Part shown: in pieces, positions 1-9,087 of the stretch | How positions within the stretch are numbered: position 1 is the stretch's first letter | Layout of the letters: each line of letters begins with the position of its first letter | Source: Oligoflexus sp. | GTDB taxonomy: Bacteria; Bdellovibrionota_B; Oligoflexia; Oligoflexales; Oligoflexaceae | Reading direction: 5' to 3' | DNA length: 64,000 bases | Assembly (NCBI GenBank): GCA_014378195.1 | Contig: JACMOC010000052.1 | Span: 1 to 64,000, forward strand | Position numbers and translations under genes: made by a program | Notes under the pieces: generated by a model | The model's input: only the letters and a program-made list of their open reading frames with translations | What the model was told of the DNA's origin: nothing | The model's database searches: none

Positions 1-2
1 AA

Positions 3-287
3 CGATGGAAAGAGTTGACGACTTTTCTCAGGGTTGAAGGGGCACCGCTTTCTAATGCCGAAGCCGAGCGATCAATCAAGTGGGCCATCTGCCACAGAAA
101 GAATTCACTATTCTACAAGACAATGAATAGCGCTAAACAAGGTGACATCATTCAGTCGATGATTCGGACCTGCAATCAGGCAGGAATCAATAGCTTCGAT
201 TATCTTGTAGCCCTGCAGGAGAATCGGTCGAAGGTATACGAAGCGCCGGAGCAATGGCTCCCGTGGAATTATGGAATCAATTTATGA
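3..287 (+). CDS. IS66-family transposase, C-terminal end (partial)
   Basis: This is the C-terminal end of an IS66-type (TnpC) DDE transposase, which cuts and joins insertion-sequence DNA. The frame is open to the left window edge, so the gene starts outside. The tell-tale part is the block GAPLSNAEAERSIK followed by HRKNSLFYKT, where the acidic residue of the IS66 catalytic triad lies, then a DYL-ALQ tail typical of the family. It stops at 285-287, and the remnant of a recombinase gene on the other strand ends at the same place, so the element probably landed in that gene. No clear terminal inverted repeat could be read after the stop. Whether the element is still active cannot be judged from this end alone. 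Confidence 0.85.
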   Translation, partial: RWKELTTFLRVEGAPLSNAEAERSIKWAICHRKNSLFYKTMNSAKQGDIIQSMIRTCNQAGINSFDYLVALQENRSKVYEAPEQWLPWNYGINL

Positions 288-638
288 AATTATATTGGTT
301 CTGGTAAGGACACGATTTACATGTCTAACATGGTCTTTAATTGTACTTTCGGCGAGAACTTGATTCTTTCGGACCTTGATAGCCTTCTCAAAACGTTCAA
401 CTACTTTAACCCACTCTTCAGGGGGAGGAGTGAGATCAGGTCTATTCTTATAGACTCCATTCAATGCAGCCCAGCGATCTACCTAGGATTGGATTACATC
501 GTCAGGCTCATTATCGAGATGTCTATATAATTTACGACTAAGGGAGATTTGCTTGTTTGCTTCGTTAGACCAGTACCAGACTTGGACTGGTTTGCCTTTG
601 CGATCAGTTCGGCGGTTAAACCACGCGCTACCAGCCAT
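282..638 (-). pseudogene. Tyrosine recombinase (phage-type integrase) N-terminal remnant with in-frame TAG
   Basis: The frame starts at an ATG at 638 behind GGAG (8-nt gap) and encodes MAGSAWFNRR..., an N-terminal arm seen on phage-type integrases. It runs to a TAG at 483-485, then continues in the same frame (VDRWAALNG..., with a helical EEWVKVVERFEKAI segment like the core-binding domain). It stops at 282, where the IS66 transposase gene ends. The catalytic domain with the Arg-His-Arg-Tyr residues is missing. The remnant starts about 120 nt past the 3' end of the tRNA gene and reads away from it, the usual arrangement for an element integrated at a tRNA 3' end. Family assignment rests on the N-terminal arm and context only. 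The frame could be translated as two short pieces but not as a working integrase. Confidence 0.55.
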
Positions 639-761
639 CGCATTCACTCCTTTTGAATAAGGTGATGCTATGACTAGTGTAAGGCCTTCTATAGACACTA
701 TAACCAGTGGCTATAGTGCAACTTTTGCCGACCTGAAATAAAGTAATGATTTCAAGGGATT

Positions 762-838
762 TGGTGGGCCCACCCCGACTTGAACGGGGGACCAACGGTT
801 TATGAGACCGCTGCTCTAACCAACTGAGCTATGGGCCC
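762..838 (-). tRNA. tRNA with CAU anticodon, probably tRNA-Ile2 (lysidine type)
   Basis: The minus strand folds as a full cloverleaf of 77 nt with an encoded CCA. The acceptor stem is GGGCCCA paired with TGGGCCC, the discriminator is A, the D arm reads AGCTCAGTTGGTTAGAGC, the anticodon loop is CTCATAA, and the T loop is TTCAAGT. CAU can be elongator Met or Ile2 (where C34 becomes lysidine). C4 and C5 in the acceptor stem and a G27-U43 pair match the features that TilS prefers in Ile2, so Ile2 is favoured; elongator Met is not excluded. An integrase remnant lies directly past the 3' end. Confidence 0.93.
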
Positions 839-916
839 TCAAAATAGTGCAATCAGAGTTAACAGAAACCCCTTGTCCATACAAGTACAATGTTTCGTAG
901 ATCAATAAACGAGGAC

Positions 917-950
917 AAAAAAGCCGCGCTGAGAAGAATCTCGGTGCGGC
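917..950 (-). terminator. Rho-independent terminator after rpoD
   Basis: On the minus strand a 12-bp stem (GCCGCACCGAGA with TCTCAGCGCGGC, one mismatch, loop TTCT) is followed by six T residues. It lies about 30 nt past the rpoD stop codon. Confidence 0.85.
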
Positions 951-981
951 CTTTAAATGGAAAAAGGAAAAAAACAGGAAA

Positions 982-3303
982 TTACTGCTCGATAAACGCG
1001 CGCAATTTCTTGCTGCGCGAGGGGTGACGAAGTTTTCTCAAAGCTTTTGCTTCGATCTGACGAATACGTTCCCGCGTAACATCGAAGTTCTGGCCGACTT
1101 CTTCGAGAGTATGGTCAGACTTCTCGCCGATACCGAAACGCATACGAAGAACTTTTTCTTCGCGAGGCGTCAGTGTCGCCAAAGCCTTGAGTGTTTGTTC
1201 CTCAAGGCTGCCTGAAATCACCGATTCCGAAGGCGAAGACTGCGTTTTATCTTCGAGGAAGTCACCGATGTGGTTGTCTTCCTCTTCGCCGATTGGCGTC
1301 TCAAGAGAGATAGGCTCAATCGCGATTTTAAGAACTTTACGAACCTTGTCGACCGACATGTCCATACGTGCTGCGATCTCTTCAGGAGTCGGCTCACGGC
1401 CCATCTCTTGAACAAGATAACGGCTGGTGCGGATCAATTTGTTGATCGTCTCAATCATGTGGACAGGGATACGAATCGTACGCGCCTGGTCGGCGATCGC
1501 GCGGGTAATCGCCTGACGAATCCACCAAGTTGCATAGGTCGAGAACTTGTAACCACGACGGTATTCGAACTTCTCGACGGCTTTCATCAAACCGATGTTG
1601 CCTTCCTGGATCAGGTCGAGGAACTGCAGGCCGCGGTTGGTGTATTTTTTCGCGATCGAAACCACGAGACGAAGGTTGGCCTCAACTAGTTCTTTTTTCG
1701 CCGATTCTGCAGCCTGCTGCATGGAATGCAGGGCCTTGTAGTTCTCGGTGAGAAGTGTTGGGTCCATGTTCGACTCGCCGCGCACTTTGTCGATGCCTTC
1801 TAGAGCGGCGGACACGTTCCGGACGACACGTTGCCATTCCCGTTCCGTAGCCGAACCCATAGGCGTGCCAGGGGTCTTGGTAACGTGATCGATCAATGCT
1901 GGTCGCGAAGCGCCCATACGTTTTGCGTAATAAACGATGTCGTTGTCCGCTTCACGCAAAGCGTTTGCGAAGTATGACAGTCGATCGATAACGCCCGTCA
2001 GGAGCTTACGGTTGATATTGAGTTCGCGAAGGATCTCAAAAATGCGGTTTTCGGCCACAGCGAGTTGTTCTTTCGCTTTGGCTTTTTTGTCCGCTTCGTT
2101 TAGGAGTCTTTCGTATTTATCGTATTCAATCAAAAAGACTTCGGTCGTCTTTTTCAATTTGTCGGCGTGGGCCTCTTCGTTCGAAGATGCTTCATCGTCG
2201 TCAAAGCCTTTGATGAATCCCTTCATGCGGATTTCGCCCGACACGAAGCGGCGTGCGGCATCGATAATCGTATCGCGGCCGATCTGCAGTTTGAGGATCT
2301 GCTCGAGTATGCGGTTTTCCTCGGCTTCGATCTTCTTCGCGATGACGACTTCGCCCTCGCGGGAGAGCAAAGCAACTGAGCCCATTTTCCGAAGATAGAT
2401 ACGAACCGGGTCATTCGATTTACCAAAGTCGTCGCTGCTGCTTACAGCTCGCGCGTCTTTTTTGCTTTTAGGAACGGGGACACCATCGGTGTCCGCATCG
2501 CTGTCGGTTTCGGCTTCCGCTTCCGCATCGCTGTCGATATCAGCATCGTCATCCAAAACAACTTCGTCACCGCTCGCGAAATCGAGGTCTTCGCCGAGTA
2601 GCAATTCGTCGTCACGCTTGCCGCTTTCGACTTTAAGATCGTTGAAATCATCCTGAGCAGAATCTTGCACGGAGATACCACGGCCCTTCAGATCGCTAAG
2701 GATGATCTGGATCAAGTCCGGACCAGCATCTTCGTCTGACAAGGCAACATCGATATCGCGGAAGGTCACAGAGCCCTTCTTCTGGTAAATACCCGCGAGC
2801 TTCACGAGGATCTTGACGCTGACTTCTTTTTTGCTGAGTTTGGGCAAAGGAACTTCATCATCTAGATCGTCGGTAACGGCCGCAGAGACTTCTTCGTCTT
2901 CAAACACTTCGTCGTCCGCGAGGAGCTCTTCGTCTTCGCCTTCGAACTCATCATCCATATCGTCATCATCGTCATCGCCCTTAGCAAGCTTTTTCGATTT
3001 AACTTTTTCGTCGTCGCCTTTGCCTTTTTTACTGGCTCCCGCGGTCTTTTTCTTTTTATCGCCGGGAGCAGCAGTCGAGGCCGTACTTCCACTTGTGCTT
3101 CCAGCCGCTTTTTTCGCAGGTCCTGCGGAAGCTACCGGTACACCGGCGGCAAGAGGCGCCGCAGTCGTGCCTGAAACAGGTGCCGACGTTGCCGTGACTT
3201 TTTTAGCTTTGGTTGCCACTTTTTTCTTAGCGATGGCCTTCTTGACCGTTTTAGCTTTCCCAGACTCTTTGGCTTTAGTGGCTGTTTTCTTTTTGGTAGC
3301 CAT
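982..3303 (-). CDS. rpoD: RNA polymerase primary sigma factor (sigma-70) with long Lys/Ala- and acid-rich N-terminal tail
   Basis: Housekeeping sigma factor that directs RNA polymerase to -10/-35 promoters. Start chosen at MATKKK (GGAG lies upstream); an in-frame ATG 51 nt further up has no ribosome site. The 773-residue protein has a Lys/Ala-rich tail (about 1-110), a strongly acidic stretch (about 110-150), a region 1.1-like helical domain (about 155-220), another acidic run, region 1.2 ([13 protein letters not shown]), the non-conserved region, region 2 ([26 protein letters not shown]), region 3, and region 4 with its helix-turn-helix ([19 protein letters not shown]). The C-terminal half is canonical. 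The tail resembles histone H1-like tails and is longer than in E. coli (613 residues). dnaG lies upstream on the same strand with a 209-nt gap, so rpoD may have its own promoter as well as dnaG read-through. Confidence 0.97.
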   Translation of the reverse strand: MATKKKTATKAKESGKAKTVKKAIAKKKVATKAKKVTATSAPVSGTTAAPLAAGVPVASAGPAKKAAGSTSGSTASTAAPGDKKKKTAGASKKGKGDDEKVKSKKLAKGDDDDDDMDDEFEGEDEELLADDEVFEDEEVSAAVTDDLDDEVPLPKLSKKEVSVKILVKLAGIYQKKGSVTFRDIDVALSDEDAGPDLIQIILSDLKGRGISVQDSAQDDFNDLKVESGKRDDELLLGEDLDFASGDEVVLDDDADIDSDAEAEAETDSDADTDGVPVPKSKKDARAVSSSDDFGKSNDPVRIYLRKMGSVALLSREGEVVIAKKIEAEENRILEQILKLQIGRDTIIDAARRFVSGEIRMKGFIKGFDDDEASSNEEAHADKLKKTTEVFLIEYDKYERLLNEADKKAKAKEQLAVAENRIFEILRELNINRKLLTGVIDRLSYFANALREADNDIVYYAKRMGASRPALIDHVTKTPGTPMGSATEREWQRVVRNVSAALEGIDKVRGESNMDPTLLTENYKALHSMQQAAESAKKELVEANLRLVVSIAKKYTNRGLQFLDLIQEGNIGLMKAVEKFEYRRGYKFSTYATWWIRQAITRAIADQARTIRIPVHMIETINKLIRTSRYLVQEMGREPTPEEIAARMDMSVDKVRKVLKIAIEPISLETPIGEEEDNHIGDFLEDKTQSSPSESVISGSLEEQTLKALATLTPREEKVLRMRFGIGEKSDHTLEEVGQNFDVTRERIRQIEAKALRKLRHPSRSKKLRAFIEQ

Positions 3304-3512
3304 AAGGTGTTTCGATCTCCAAATGTTTGAGTGTGTTAAAACGGCAAAGCTCATGCGCTAAAAAAGGCTAAAGTCGTGTGGGCTGCACGTTAATCTTTAG
3401 TTATAGGGATGGCTTGCCAAAATTGCAAGAAAGCAGTGCATTGCAGAAGGATACAAGTCGCGAATAGACCTGCATTCTGAGTCCTGGCGTGTCAATTTGT
3501 TGGCTTACTCCG

Positions 3513-5330
3513 TCATGACGAAGTTACTGGCCTTTTCGCCGGGTTATCGATCAGAATAAGTTCTTTTTTGATGCGACTTATTGCCATCAAAATCTCCATC
3601 TCCTCATCGCCGCTGCTTGAAGCAAGTTTCGCCTTTAACTTAGCCGTTGTTTCGTCGAGCTGCTTTTTCTGCAAAACACGGAAAAGTTTCTCGAACTGCC
3701 GTTGCCGAAATTCTGTTTCATAAGCGCCTTTGCTGATTTCAAGGCCCAGAATCAAATCGAGAACCTCGGGCGTTGATCCTGTCGTCCAAAACGCTTTGTT
3801 TTGCTGAGACGGCGTCAGACCTCTGCGGAGTGCTTTAATCAACTCGTGGGCAAACTCGAGCCACACTTCCTCGAGTTCGAGCTGTGAATTGAACATGTGT
3901 TCGATTTGATCGATGTCAAGTTCTTCGGGTAGAGCCCAAAAGAGATGGCCGAAGAGTTCAAGCTCGTTACCGCGTAAAGCTGTTACTGTTTTGGGAATAT
4001 TTAACTGCTCTTCGGGTAAAGGCATCATTTTAGGCGGTGCTTTTTTAATCGGAGCGTCTCCGCGCACGGCCTGCGCCATTCCATCTACAGCGATTCCCGT
4101 CAGTTCGGAAATACGATTCATCAAAAAATTGCGACTCATCGGATCTTTGACGGACTGCAGCCAAGGAATGATCTCCTTGCTGACAAGTTCGGGGATACCG
4201 AGGTCGTGCGTTTCCTTGATCCGCGTCTCGATCGCGAAATCCAAAAGACCTTTCGCCGTCTGAAGCTGAGCACGGAAGGCGTCGGCTCCATATTTCGTAA
4301 CGAAAGTATCGGGATCTTCACCGACCGGAAGAACCACAACCTTACATTCGGCTTGAGGAACTTCCAGGGCTATATTTACCGTTCTAAGTGTCGCGTTTCG
4401 ACCTGCCTTATCGCCATCAAAAACGAGATAGATTTGAGGCGTAAGCGCACCGAGGCGCCGAAGGTGCGGAAGGCTCAGGGCGGTGCCGAGGCAAGCGACT
4501 GAGCTCGAGATTCCCGCTTGGGAAAGCTGCAGAACATCCATGTAACCCTCGCAAACGATCGCCTGACGATCGCGGCGAATCGTTTCCTTGGCGCGATCCA
4601 GTCCGTACAAGACGTGGGACTTATCAAAGAGCGGCGTGTTCATGCTATTTTTGTATTTCGGAAGATCATCTCCCAGAGAGCGACCGCCAAAAGCAATCAC
4701 GCGGCCGTGCATATCGGCAATCGGGATCATCAAACGGTTAATGAAAAAATCATAGGCACGTTGATCATGCTGTGAGGCCAGGGCGACCGAAGCACTGATC
4801 ATATCTTTGATGGCAAAGCCTTTTTTCAAGAGATGATTCACGAGTGCCAGGGGTTCGGTGGTGCTGAGGCCAAAGCCATATTCGGCAGCAAATTCAGGGG
4901 AAAATCCACGATTTGCCACATATTCCCGGGCTTTTGCTCCCAAGGGTCGCGCCATCTGTTCGCGGAAGTATTGGGCCGCTTCGGCCGAAATTTTGTAGAG
5001 CTGCGCTTCCACGAGGCGGGCGCTTTTATCGAAGTTTGGTTTTTCGAGTTCGGGAACTTCGAGTCCATATTTTTCGGCGAGGTAACGGAGGGTTTCCATA
5101 AAGGATAACCCTTGGGTCTCGCGTATGTAATTGATGGCGTCGCCAGTCGCTCGGCAACCAAAACAGAAATAGTGATCGTCAAAGACGGTGAAGCTCGGGG
5201 AGCGTTCTTCGTGAAATGGACATAGGCCCGTATGGCGACCGCCACGGACTTTAAGTTCGATTTTTTCGCCAATGAGCTCAGGGAGTGAGACGCGCTGTAG
5301 GATGCGATTCTTGGCTTCATCAACGGACAT
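3513..5330 (-). CDS. dnaG: DNA primase
   Basis: Makes the RNA primers for DNA replication. The 605-residue protein has the CHC2 zinc finger (Cys37, His40, Cys56, Cys59), the RNA-polymerase core, and the Toprim domain with its Glu in VCEGYMDV near residue 262 and the acidic pair in VFDGDKAG. The C-terminal third is the helicase-binding part and is less conserved. Length is normal for the family. It is followed by rpoD on the same strand, the core of the classical macromolecular-synthesis operon; rpsU, often first in that operon, is not next to it here. Confidence 0.97.
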   Translation of the reverse strand: MSVDEAKNRILQRVSLPELIGEKIELKVRGGRHTGLCPFHEERSPSFTVFDDHYFCFGCRATGDAINYIRETQGLSFMETLRYLAEKYGLEVPELEKPNFDKSARLVEAQLYKISAEAAQYFREQMARPLGAKAREYVANRGFSPEFAAEYGFGLSTTEPLALVNHLLKKGFAIKDMISASVALASQHDQRAYDFFINRLMIPIADMHGRVIAFGGRSLGDDLPKYKNSMNTPLFDKSHVLYGLDRAKETIRRDRQAIVCEGYMDVLQLSQAGISSSVACLGTALSLPHLRRLGALTPQIYLVFDGDKAGRNATLRTVNIALEVPQAECKVVVLPVGEDPDTFVTKYGADAFRAQLQTAKGLLDFAIETRIKETHDLGIPELVSKEIIPWLQSVKDPMSRNFLMNRISELTGIAVDGMAQAVRGDAPIKKAPPKMMPLPEEQLNIPKTVTALRGNELELFGHLFWALPEELDIDQIEHMFNSQLELEEVWLEFAHELIKALRRGLTPSQQNKAFWTTGSTPEVLDLILGLEISKGAYETEFRQRQFEKLFRVLQKKQLDETTAKLKAKLASSSGDEEMEILMAISRIKKELILIDNPAKRPVTSS

Positions 5331-5375
5331 GGCAAATCCTCGGTGTTCTCCGGGGGTCTGCCATTGAGTAATGGC

Positions 5376-6575
5376 TTATTCTGCTGTGCTGCCGGAAGCG
5401 GGAGGCATGTGGTTCAAGGATTTTTTCTTGAGGAAGCGACTGGCAACACGGTCCCCGAAGCGACACAGGTTACCAGTATTTGCAAATAAAGAATAGGATG
5501 CCAAATTAGATGCTTCACGTGTCACGACGAGTGCGACGTAAGGGCTTTCATTGGATTTCTGACACACATTTTTCGGATCACCCTCGCCATCAACTTCAAA
5601 TGTTTTCTGGGTCGAAATGATGAAAACACCGGGTTTGAGTTCGCTGGTACTGTAATTTGGTCCAAGTTTGGTTCTTATCTCCTCAGCCAGCTGCCTTGAT
5701 GGAATCAGTGTCTGCGCTTTATAAAACCCAACGCCAAAATATGGGATGACAGATTTACTGTCGCGATCGAGGAGATAATAAACCTTGAGAGCTTCGTAGA
5801 CCGAGCCAATTTTGCGATTAAAAAAGCAGTACGAACTGGGAAGGTAATTTAAGTAGTTCCCGGTTTTTGGATCGAGGGTTATCTCCCCAAAGTCTTTACT
5901 AATGAACGATGCGGGCTTTTTGGGACCGGAGGGATAGGCGATCGCTTTGAAAAAAGCCTCTTTGGAAACGTTTCGTAAGGGGCTGTAATTGAAGGGATCA
6001 TTGCCGAATAAAGTGTATTCGGGAGGTGTTTCGTTAAACATGGTGCCGTAAAGTGGGCTGCAGGAGAAGTTGCCGAAATTCTCGCCCATGTACTGGGCCG
6101 AGGGTGTTTCGTCATCTTCATTTTCTTTCATCAGCGTGATTTCATTCATCCCAACGCCGGCAAAAAATGCTTTGTTTTCGCGAATCGCTATGGGTATGGC
6201 TGATTTGGCGTCGAAGGAATATTTCCGGTATTCGTTACCACATTCCTTAAGGGCTGGTTTGAGCAGCTCCGGTTGATCTTTGTAGCCGGTAGTGACCTGG
6301 CGCTTACATTCAACCAGGATAGAAGCCGCCGGATAGCGATCGCGGCAGCCCGCTATGGCGATTTGCTGCTTCTTTTCTCCCTTAGGCGTTTTTGCGGCTT
6401 TATATTTCTTAATGACCGCAGCAAGGCACTCCTGGTAATCTTCGCGCTCTTGACTGGCTTTCTGAGGTAGCTGCACCTTGAGCTGCTGTTTTTCAGCCAT
6501 GGCGACTTGCTCGGTTCCCCAGCAAAGGGCGAAACACGCGATAGCTCTTTTCATGAATTTAATTTTATTGTTCAT
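5376..6575 (-). CDS. Exported protein of unknown function
   Basis: Not recognised. The first 29 residues look like a signal peptide: a basic start (NNKIKFMKR), a hydrophobic core (AIACFALCW), and likely cleavage after VAMA. The mature part of about 370 residues contains several Cys (in SCSPLYG, YCFFNRK, NLCRFGD and elsewhere) and no further membrane segment, so a soluble periplasmic or secreted protein is likely. A T2SS operon lies further downstream on the other strand, so export by that route is conceivable but not shown. The neighbour dnaG is on the same strand but is not obviously related. A second ATG at 6554 would give a shorter signal peptide; neither start has a clear ribosome site. 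Confidence 0.7.
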   Translation of the reverse strand: MNNKIKFMKRAIACFALCWGTEQVAMAEKQQLKVQLPQKASQEREDYQECLAAVIKKYKAAKTPKGEKKQQIAIAGCRDRYPAASILVECKRQVTTGYKDQPELLKPALKECGNEYRKYSFDAKSAIPIAIRENKAFFAGVGMNEITLMKENEDDETPSAQYMGENFGNFSCSPLYGTMFNETPPEYTLFGNDPFNYSPLRNVSKEAFFKAIAYPSGPKKPASFISKDFGEITLDPKTGNYLNYLPSSYCFFNRKIGSVYEALKVYYLLDRDSKSVIPYFGVGFYKAQTLIPSRQLAEEIRTKLGPNYSTSELKPGVFIISTQKTFEVDGEGDPKNVCQKSNESPYVALVVTREASNLASYSLFANTGNLCRFGDRVASRFLKKKSLNHMPPASGSTAE

Positions 6576-6661
6576 AATTCAATAGGTTAAAGAAAAGGTC
6601 TCGAATTGGAAAGGCCCTTTTTTGCCTAGACACATTTTTTAAGCGGCGGGAGACCTCCTTT

Positions 6662-7156
6662 ATGGCATCTTTCGATATTGCAAGTGAAGTTGACCTCCAA
6701 GAGGTCGATAACGCAGTCAATCAGACATCCAAAGAAGTTGAGAGTCGATTCGACTTCCGGGGCGGCAAATCTTCGGTTGAGCTCGACAAGGCTGAGAAGC
6801 TCATCAAGATCGTTGCCGATGATGAGCTGAAGCTTCGTTCCATTCATCAACTCCTCGAACAAAAGTTCGTAAAACGCGGCATCGATCTCCGGTGGCTCGA
6901 TTACGGGAAAGAGGAAACCGGCGGTGGCAACCTCATCAAGCAGAAGGTCACGCTGAAAAACGGTGTGGGCAAAGAAGACGCAAAAAAAATCACCAAGGTG
7001 ATCAAAGATTCCGGCCTGAAGGTTCAAGCTGCAATTCAAGATGATCAGGTGCGCGTGACAGCCAAGAAAATCGATGATCTTCAAGGCGTGATTCAACTGT
7101 TAAGAGGAAATTCCGAAATCGGCATTCCTCTGCAATTTCTCAATATGCGGAGCTAA
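6662..7156 (+). CDS. yajQ: YajQ family nucleotide-binding protein
   Basis: Small cytoplasmic protein of the YajQ (UPF0234/DUF520) family; members bind nucleotides, and some bind cyclic di-GMP. The diagnostic start is present (MASFDIASEVDLQEVDNAVNQ), then FDFRGGKSSVEL and the C-terminal LRGNSEIGIPLQFLNMR. The length of 164 residues is typical. A ribosome site (GGGAG) lies 9 nt before the ATG. ychF starts 3 nt after the stop, so the two are surely co-transcribed. Confidence 0.95.
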   Translation: MASFDIASEVDLQEVDNAVNQTSKEVESRFDFRGGKSSVELDKAEKLIKIVADDELKLRSIHQLLEQKFVKRGIDLRWLDYGKEETGGGNLIKQKVTLKNGVGKEDAKKITKVIKDSGLKVQAAIQDDQVRVTAKKIDDLQGVIQLLRGNSEIGIPLQFLNMRS

Positions 7157-7159
7157 TCC

Positions 7160-8278
7160 ATGGGTTTTAAGTGCGGTATTGTCGGTCTTCCCAACGTCGG
7201 CAAGTCGACGATTTTCAACGCTTTGACATCAGCGGGAGCGGCGTCGGCCAACTATCCCTTCTGTACGATCGATCCCAACGTCGGTCGCGTGGATGTTCCA
7301 GATCCTCGGCTCCAGACCTTGGATAAATATGTCAAAGCTCAGCGCATAGTCCCTGCATCGATGGAATTCGTTGATATCGCCGGGCTCGTCAAAGGCGCGT
7401 CGTCGGGTGAGGGCCTCGGTAACCAATTCCTCGGTCATATCAAAAGCACCGATGCGATTGCGCATGTGGTTCGTTGTTTTGATGGCGGCGAAATCACTCA
7501 CGTGGAAGGCAGCATCGATCCCCTTCGCGATATCGAAATTATTAATACCGAGCTTGTCCTCGCCGATATGAGCACTGTTGATAACGCTTATAATCGTTAT
7601 TCAAAACTTGCCAAAACCGGCAAGAAAGATGTCGCGCTCGTGTCGACGATGCTTGATGCTTTGAATAAGCATTTGAATGAACTCAAGCCCGCGCGCGTTT
7701 TCCCGCTCGCTGGATTTGTGGGTGACGAACCTGCGGTTCAGAAAGCTTATGATGAGCTCCACCTCATTACCGCGAAATCTGTACTTTTCGTCTGTAACGT
7801 TGACGAAACGATGGCCGATGGTTCCACCGATAACGAGTGGACCTTGAAAGTCAAAGAATACGCAAAGAGCGAAGCTGCCCAATGCGTGGTTATCTGCGGC
7901 AAAATCGAAGAAGAGCTGAGCGACATGGATCCTGCCGATCGCCTTGAGATGATCAAGGACATGGGTATGGAAGAGCCGGGTCTCGACCGTATGATCCGTA
8001 AAGGTTATGAGTTGCTTGGACTCATGACTTACTTCACGGCCGGCGAAAAAGAAATTCGCGCTTGGACGGTTCACAAAGGCGACAAGGCCCCTGCGGCTGC
8101 CGGTGTCATCCACTCCGATTTTGAGCGCGGCTTTATCTGTGCTGAGGTTTATACGATTCCTGATCTTATCAAGGTCGGTACGCGTCCGAAGCTGAAAGAA
8201 CAAGGCATGATTCGCCAAGAGGGTCGTGAATACCTCGTGAAAGACGGCGACGTCATGGAATTCCGTTTCAACGTATGA
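7160..8278 (+). CDS. ychF: Ribosome-binding ATPase YchF
   Basis: Obg-like P-loop ATPase that binds ribosomes. Visible are the Walker A (GLPNVGKST, residues 8-16), the switch region with FVDIAGLVKGAS, the family's specificity region (FVCNVDE) and a C-terminal TGS domain (TYFTAGEKEIRAWTVHKG to VKDGDVMEFRFNV). The length of 372 residues is slightly above the usual 363. It lies in one transcription unit with yajQ (3-nt gap), and the next gene starts inside its stop codon (ATGA overlap). Confidence 0.97.
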   Translation: MGFKCGIVGLPNVGKSTIFNALTSAGAASANYPFCTIDPNVGRVDVPDPRLQTLDKYVKAQRIVPASMEFVDIAGLVKGASSGEGLGNQFLGHIKSTDAIAHVVRCFDGGEITHVEGSIDPLRDIEIINTELVLADMSTVDNAYNRYSKLAKTGKKDVALVSTMLDALNKHLNELKPARVFPLAGFVGDEPAVQKAYDELHLITAKSVLFVCNVDETMADGSTDNEWTLKVKEYAKSEAAQCVVICGKIEEELSDMDPADRLEMIKDMGMEEPGLDRMIRKGYELLGLMTYFTAGEKEIRAWTVHKGDKAPAAAGVIHSDFERGFICAEVYTIPDLIKVGTRPKLKEQGMIRQEGREYLVKDGDVMEFRFNV

Positions 8279-9087
8279 AGGCTATTTTCCAAAGGGGAAA
8301 TGGTGAAAGTCTGCTTTCGGATCCGGCCGGGAGCGGGCTTTTTATCTTTGGGCGGATTTTGGAGCGACCTTGTTTTTCTTTTGAATGGGATGGCGAGGAA
8401 CCAAGTGCGATGCATTCAACTTCCTCTGTGATTCGTCCCTTAAAACTTACGCGGAAAACGCCAGATCTCTTTGCCTTTCATGACGATGAGTATGGCGAGG
8501 TGCTGGTGAGCAAGCGGCCCTGGTTTACCGAAGGTCTGCCGAGGATCAGTGGCCGCGGTCTCTTGCTGAGTTTTCAGGGATGGGACGGTGACGAATGGTT
8601 TGATGGGCCGTGGGGGCGTTTTGAAAACGGTTTCTGGACAGACGTCATTGGCCCGGGCCCGGCGTTCCGTTGTCTTTTCGGGGAAGGGCATAAGGCTCTG
8701 GATTTTGATCCCGAGACTTATGGGGATCCTTTCGCCTTCAAACAAAGCCTTATTGAGGCGATGCGGCGTCGGTACGATCCTGTCGATGGTGCTCTGTTAA
8801 CCGCAGATCCTTCACCCGTCTTAAACACGCTGAATATGCTGCTGTTTCGTCTGGCTTTTCCGAAACATACGTTTCAATTTCAACCCGCAAACGCAATGTG
8901 GCGTAGACTGGCTCAAAACCTATCCGTTGTTCCTGTGCGACACATACCGCCTGACAGCTCCGTCCTTCCCCTCACGCAGGACTGGGGTGCACGCGATGCC
9001 GTTCTAAAGCTGCTTGCCTGGCAATTGGATCTTTGTCCTTTTATTCCAGCCAAACTCTGGCAGGACATGAAAAAGACGCAGGTTTAG
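8275..9087 (+). CDS. Hypothetical protein co-transcribed with ychF
   Basis: Not recognised. A 270-residue cytoplasmic protein with no signal peptide or membrane segment. The middle is rich in aromatic residues (GWDGDEWFDGPWGRFENGFW). The start overlaps the ychF stop by 4 nt (ATGA), which implies translational coupling. Its stop overlaps by a few bases the stop of the convergent enoyl-CoA hydratase gene. No catalytic motif is visible. Confidence 0.75.
   Translation: MKAIFQRGNGESLLSDPAGSGLFIFGRILERPCFSFEWDGEEPSAMHSTSSVIRPLKLTRKTPDLFAFHDDEYGEVLVSKRPWFTEGLPRISGRGLLLSFQGWDGDEWFDGPWGRFENGFWTDVIGPGPAFRCLFGEGHKALDFDPETYGDPFAFKQSLIEAMRRRYDPVDGALLTADPSPVLNTLNMLLFRLAFPKHTFQFQPANAMWRRLAQNLSVVPVRHIPPDSSVLPLTQDWGARDAVLKLLAWQLDLCPFIPAKLWQDMKKTQV

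Noticed and set aside
1270-1689. Several long frames opposite rpoD, the T2SS genes, fusA and prkA
   Set aside because: They lie antisense within well-conserved genes, mirror their codon pattern, and have no family features or ribosome sites.
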